From Bradyrhizobium barranii subsp. apii (GTDB lineage: Bacteria; Pseudomonadota; Alphaproteobacteria; Rhizobiales; Xanthobacteraceae): a DNA stretch of 64,000 bases. The notes beneath the pieces were generated by a model. The model did no database searches and was not told the origin of the DNA. It was given only the letters and a program-made list of their open reading frames with translations. A program made the position numbers and the translations under genes. Of this stretch, positions 63,444-64,000 are shown in pieces. The DNA lies in NCBI RefSeq assembly GCF_011516635.5, contig NZ_CP096255.1, positions 5,020,501 through 5,084,500 on the forward strand. Direction: 5' to 3'. How positions within the stretch are numbered: the stretch's first letter is position 1; each line of letters opens with the position of its first letter.

Positions 63444-63488
63444 TTGCAGCCTTTCCCCGATGATCCCGCGGACGAGGCGGAATGAACT

Positions 63489-64000
63489 CTACTCCGCCGC
63501 CTCGCTCGTGCTCCTCCGCTTCGGCTTCCGTGCCTTCTTCAGCACCGGCTCCAGGAACTTCCCCGTGTAGCTCCGCGGCGCTTTCGCGATGTCCTCCGGC
63601 GGGCCCCAGGCGACGATCTCGCCGCCGCCGTCGCCGCCTTCGGGGCCGAGGTCGATGACCCAGTCGGCCGTCTTGATGACTTCGAGATTGTGCTCGATGA
63701 CGACGACCGTGTTGCCCTGTGCGACGAGCTCGTGCAGCACCTCAAGCAGCTTCTTGACGTCGTGGAAGTGCAGGCCGGTGGTCGGCTCGTCCAGGATGTA
63801 GAGCGTGCGGCCGGTGGCGCGCTTCGACAGCTCCTTCGCGAGCTTGACGCGCTGGGCTTCGCCGCCCGACAGGGTCGTCGCCTGCTGGCCGACATGGATG
63901 TAATCGAGCCCGACGCGGTGCAGGGTCTGGAAGGTCTCGCGCACGCGCGGCACCGCCTTGAAGAAGTCGGCGGCTTCCTCGACGGTCATGTCGAGCACGT
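63489..64000 (-). CDS. uvrA: Excinuclease ABC subunit UvrA, C-terminal part
   Basis: The last ~170 residues of UvrA, the damage-recognition ATPase of nucleotide excision repair. The ABC signature '[17 protein letters not shown]', Walker B '[20 protein letters not shown]' and '[20 protein letters not shown]' are intact. The gene is cut by the window edge. It is read toward the 110-residue gene (45-bp gap). Confidence 0.96.
   Translation of the reverse strand, partial: VLDMTVEEAADFFKAVPRVRETFQTLHRVGLDYIHVGQQATTLSGGEAQRVKLAKELSKRATGRTLYILDEPTTGLHFHDVKKLLEVLHELVAQGNTVVVIEHNLEVIKTADWVIDLGPEGGDGGGEIVAWGPPEDIAKAPRSYTGKFLEPVLKKARKPKRRSTSEAAE

Overview
The window looks like a chromosome segment of a Bradyrhizobium-type alphaproteobacterium (Nitrobacteraceae). 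GC is high, the gene orders tatB-tatC-serS-surE-pcm-nlpD and yajC-secD-secF-Mth938-squalene/phytoene-synthase-like are those of this group, and the gaps carry several repeat families I associate with Bradyrhizobium. No replication origin, tRNA, rRNA, CRISPR array or prophage was recognised.

Layout. 0-6.6 kb is core: the end of tatB, tatC, serS, a small conserved gene, surE, a single-domain response regulator, pcm and an NlpD-like LytM lipoprotein. 6.9-14.6 kb is an accessory sulfatase cassette: a cytoplasmic-type formylglycine-generating enzyme (FGE), one Sec-type and two tandem-duplicated Tat-type sulfatases, and a secreted HAD phosphatase, with a perfect FNR/FixK-type box 67 bp before the first gene and sulfatase debris behind the last. 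15-27 kb is an insertion-rich region: a ParB-like gene, an aquaporin, a marC gene split by an IS66 element that carries a passenger gene, and a two-barrel outer-membrane protein gene split by an IS21 element. Two more FixK-type boxes lie here, so three accessory transcription units may share low-oxygen control.

27-44 kb returns to ordinary chromosome: a DUF815 ATPase, yajC-secD-secF, homologues of the complex I assembly factors NDUFAF3 and NDUFAF6, threonine ammonia-lyase, an aminotransferase, a LysR regulator with a CoA-transferase/HMG-CoA-lyase-type/MFS catabolic operon, a CAP-domain protein, a kinase fused to an orphan adenylate-ligase C-terminal domain, and trmFO. 44-54 kb holds small envelope and hypothetical genes, a lytic transglycosylase, two small GNAT paralogues, an acyl-CoA synthetase and a two-domain PCC protein. 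At 54-57.8 kb a 690-aa flagellar-type DUF1217 gene is split by an IS1380 element. 58-64 kb has an AAA ATPase, about 950 bp of multicopy-type intergenic repeat, an MxaD-like/beta-propeller pair linked by family to PQQ-dependent alcohol oxidation, a nucleoside hydrolase-HAD pair, a truncated DUF433 gene and the 3' end of uvrA.

All three insertion sequences have readable ends and target-site duplications (8, 7 and 4 bp). In each case, conceptual removal of the element plus one duplication restores an uninterrupted reading frame, so these look like recent knock-outs. The best candidates for an undescribed system are the FixK-boxed FGE/sulfatase/phosphatase cassette and the kinase-ligase fusion.
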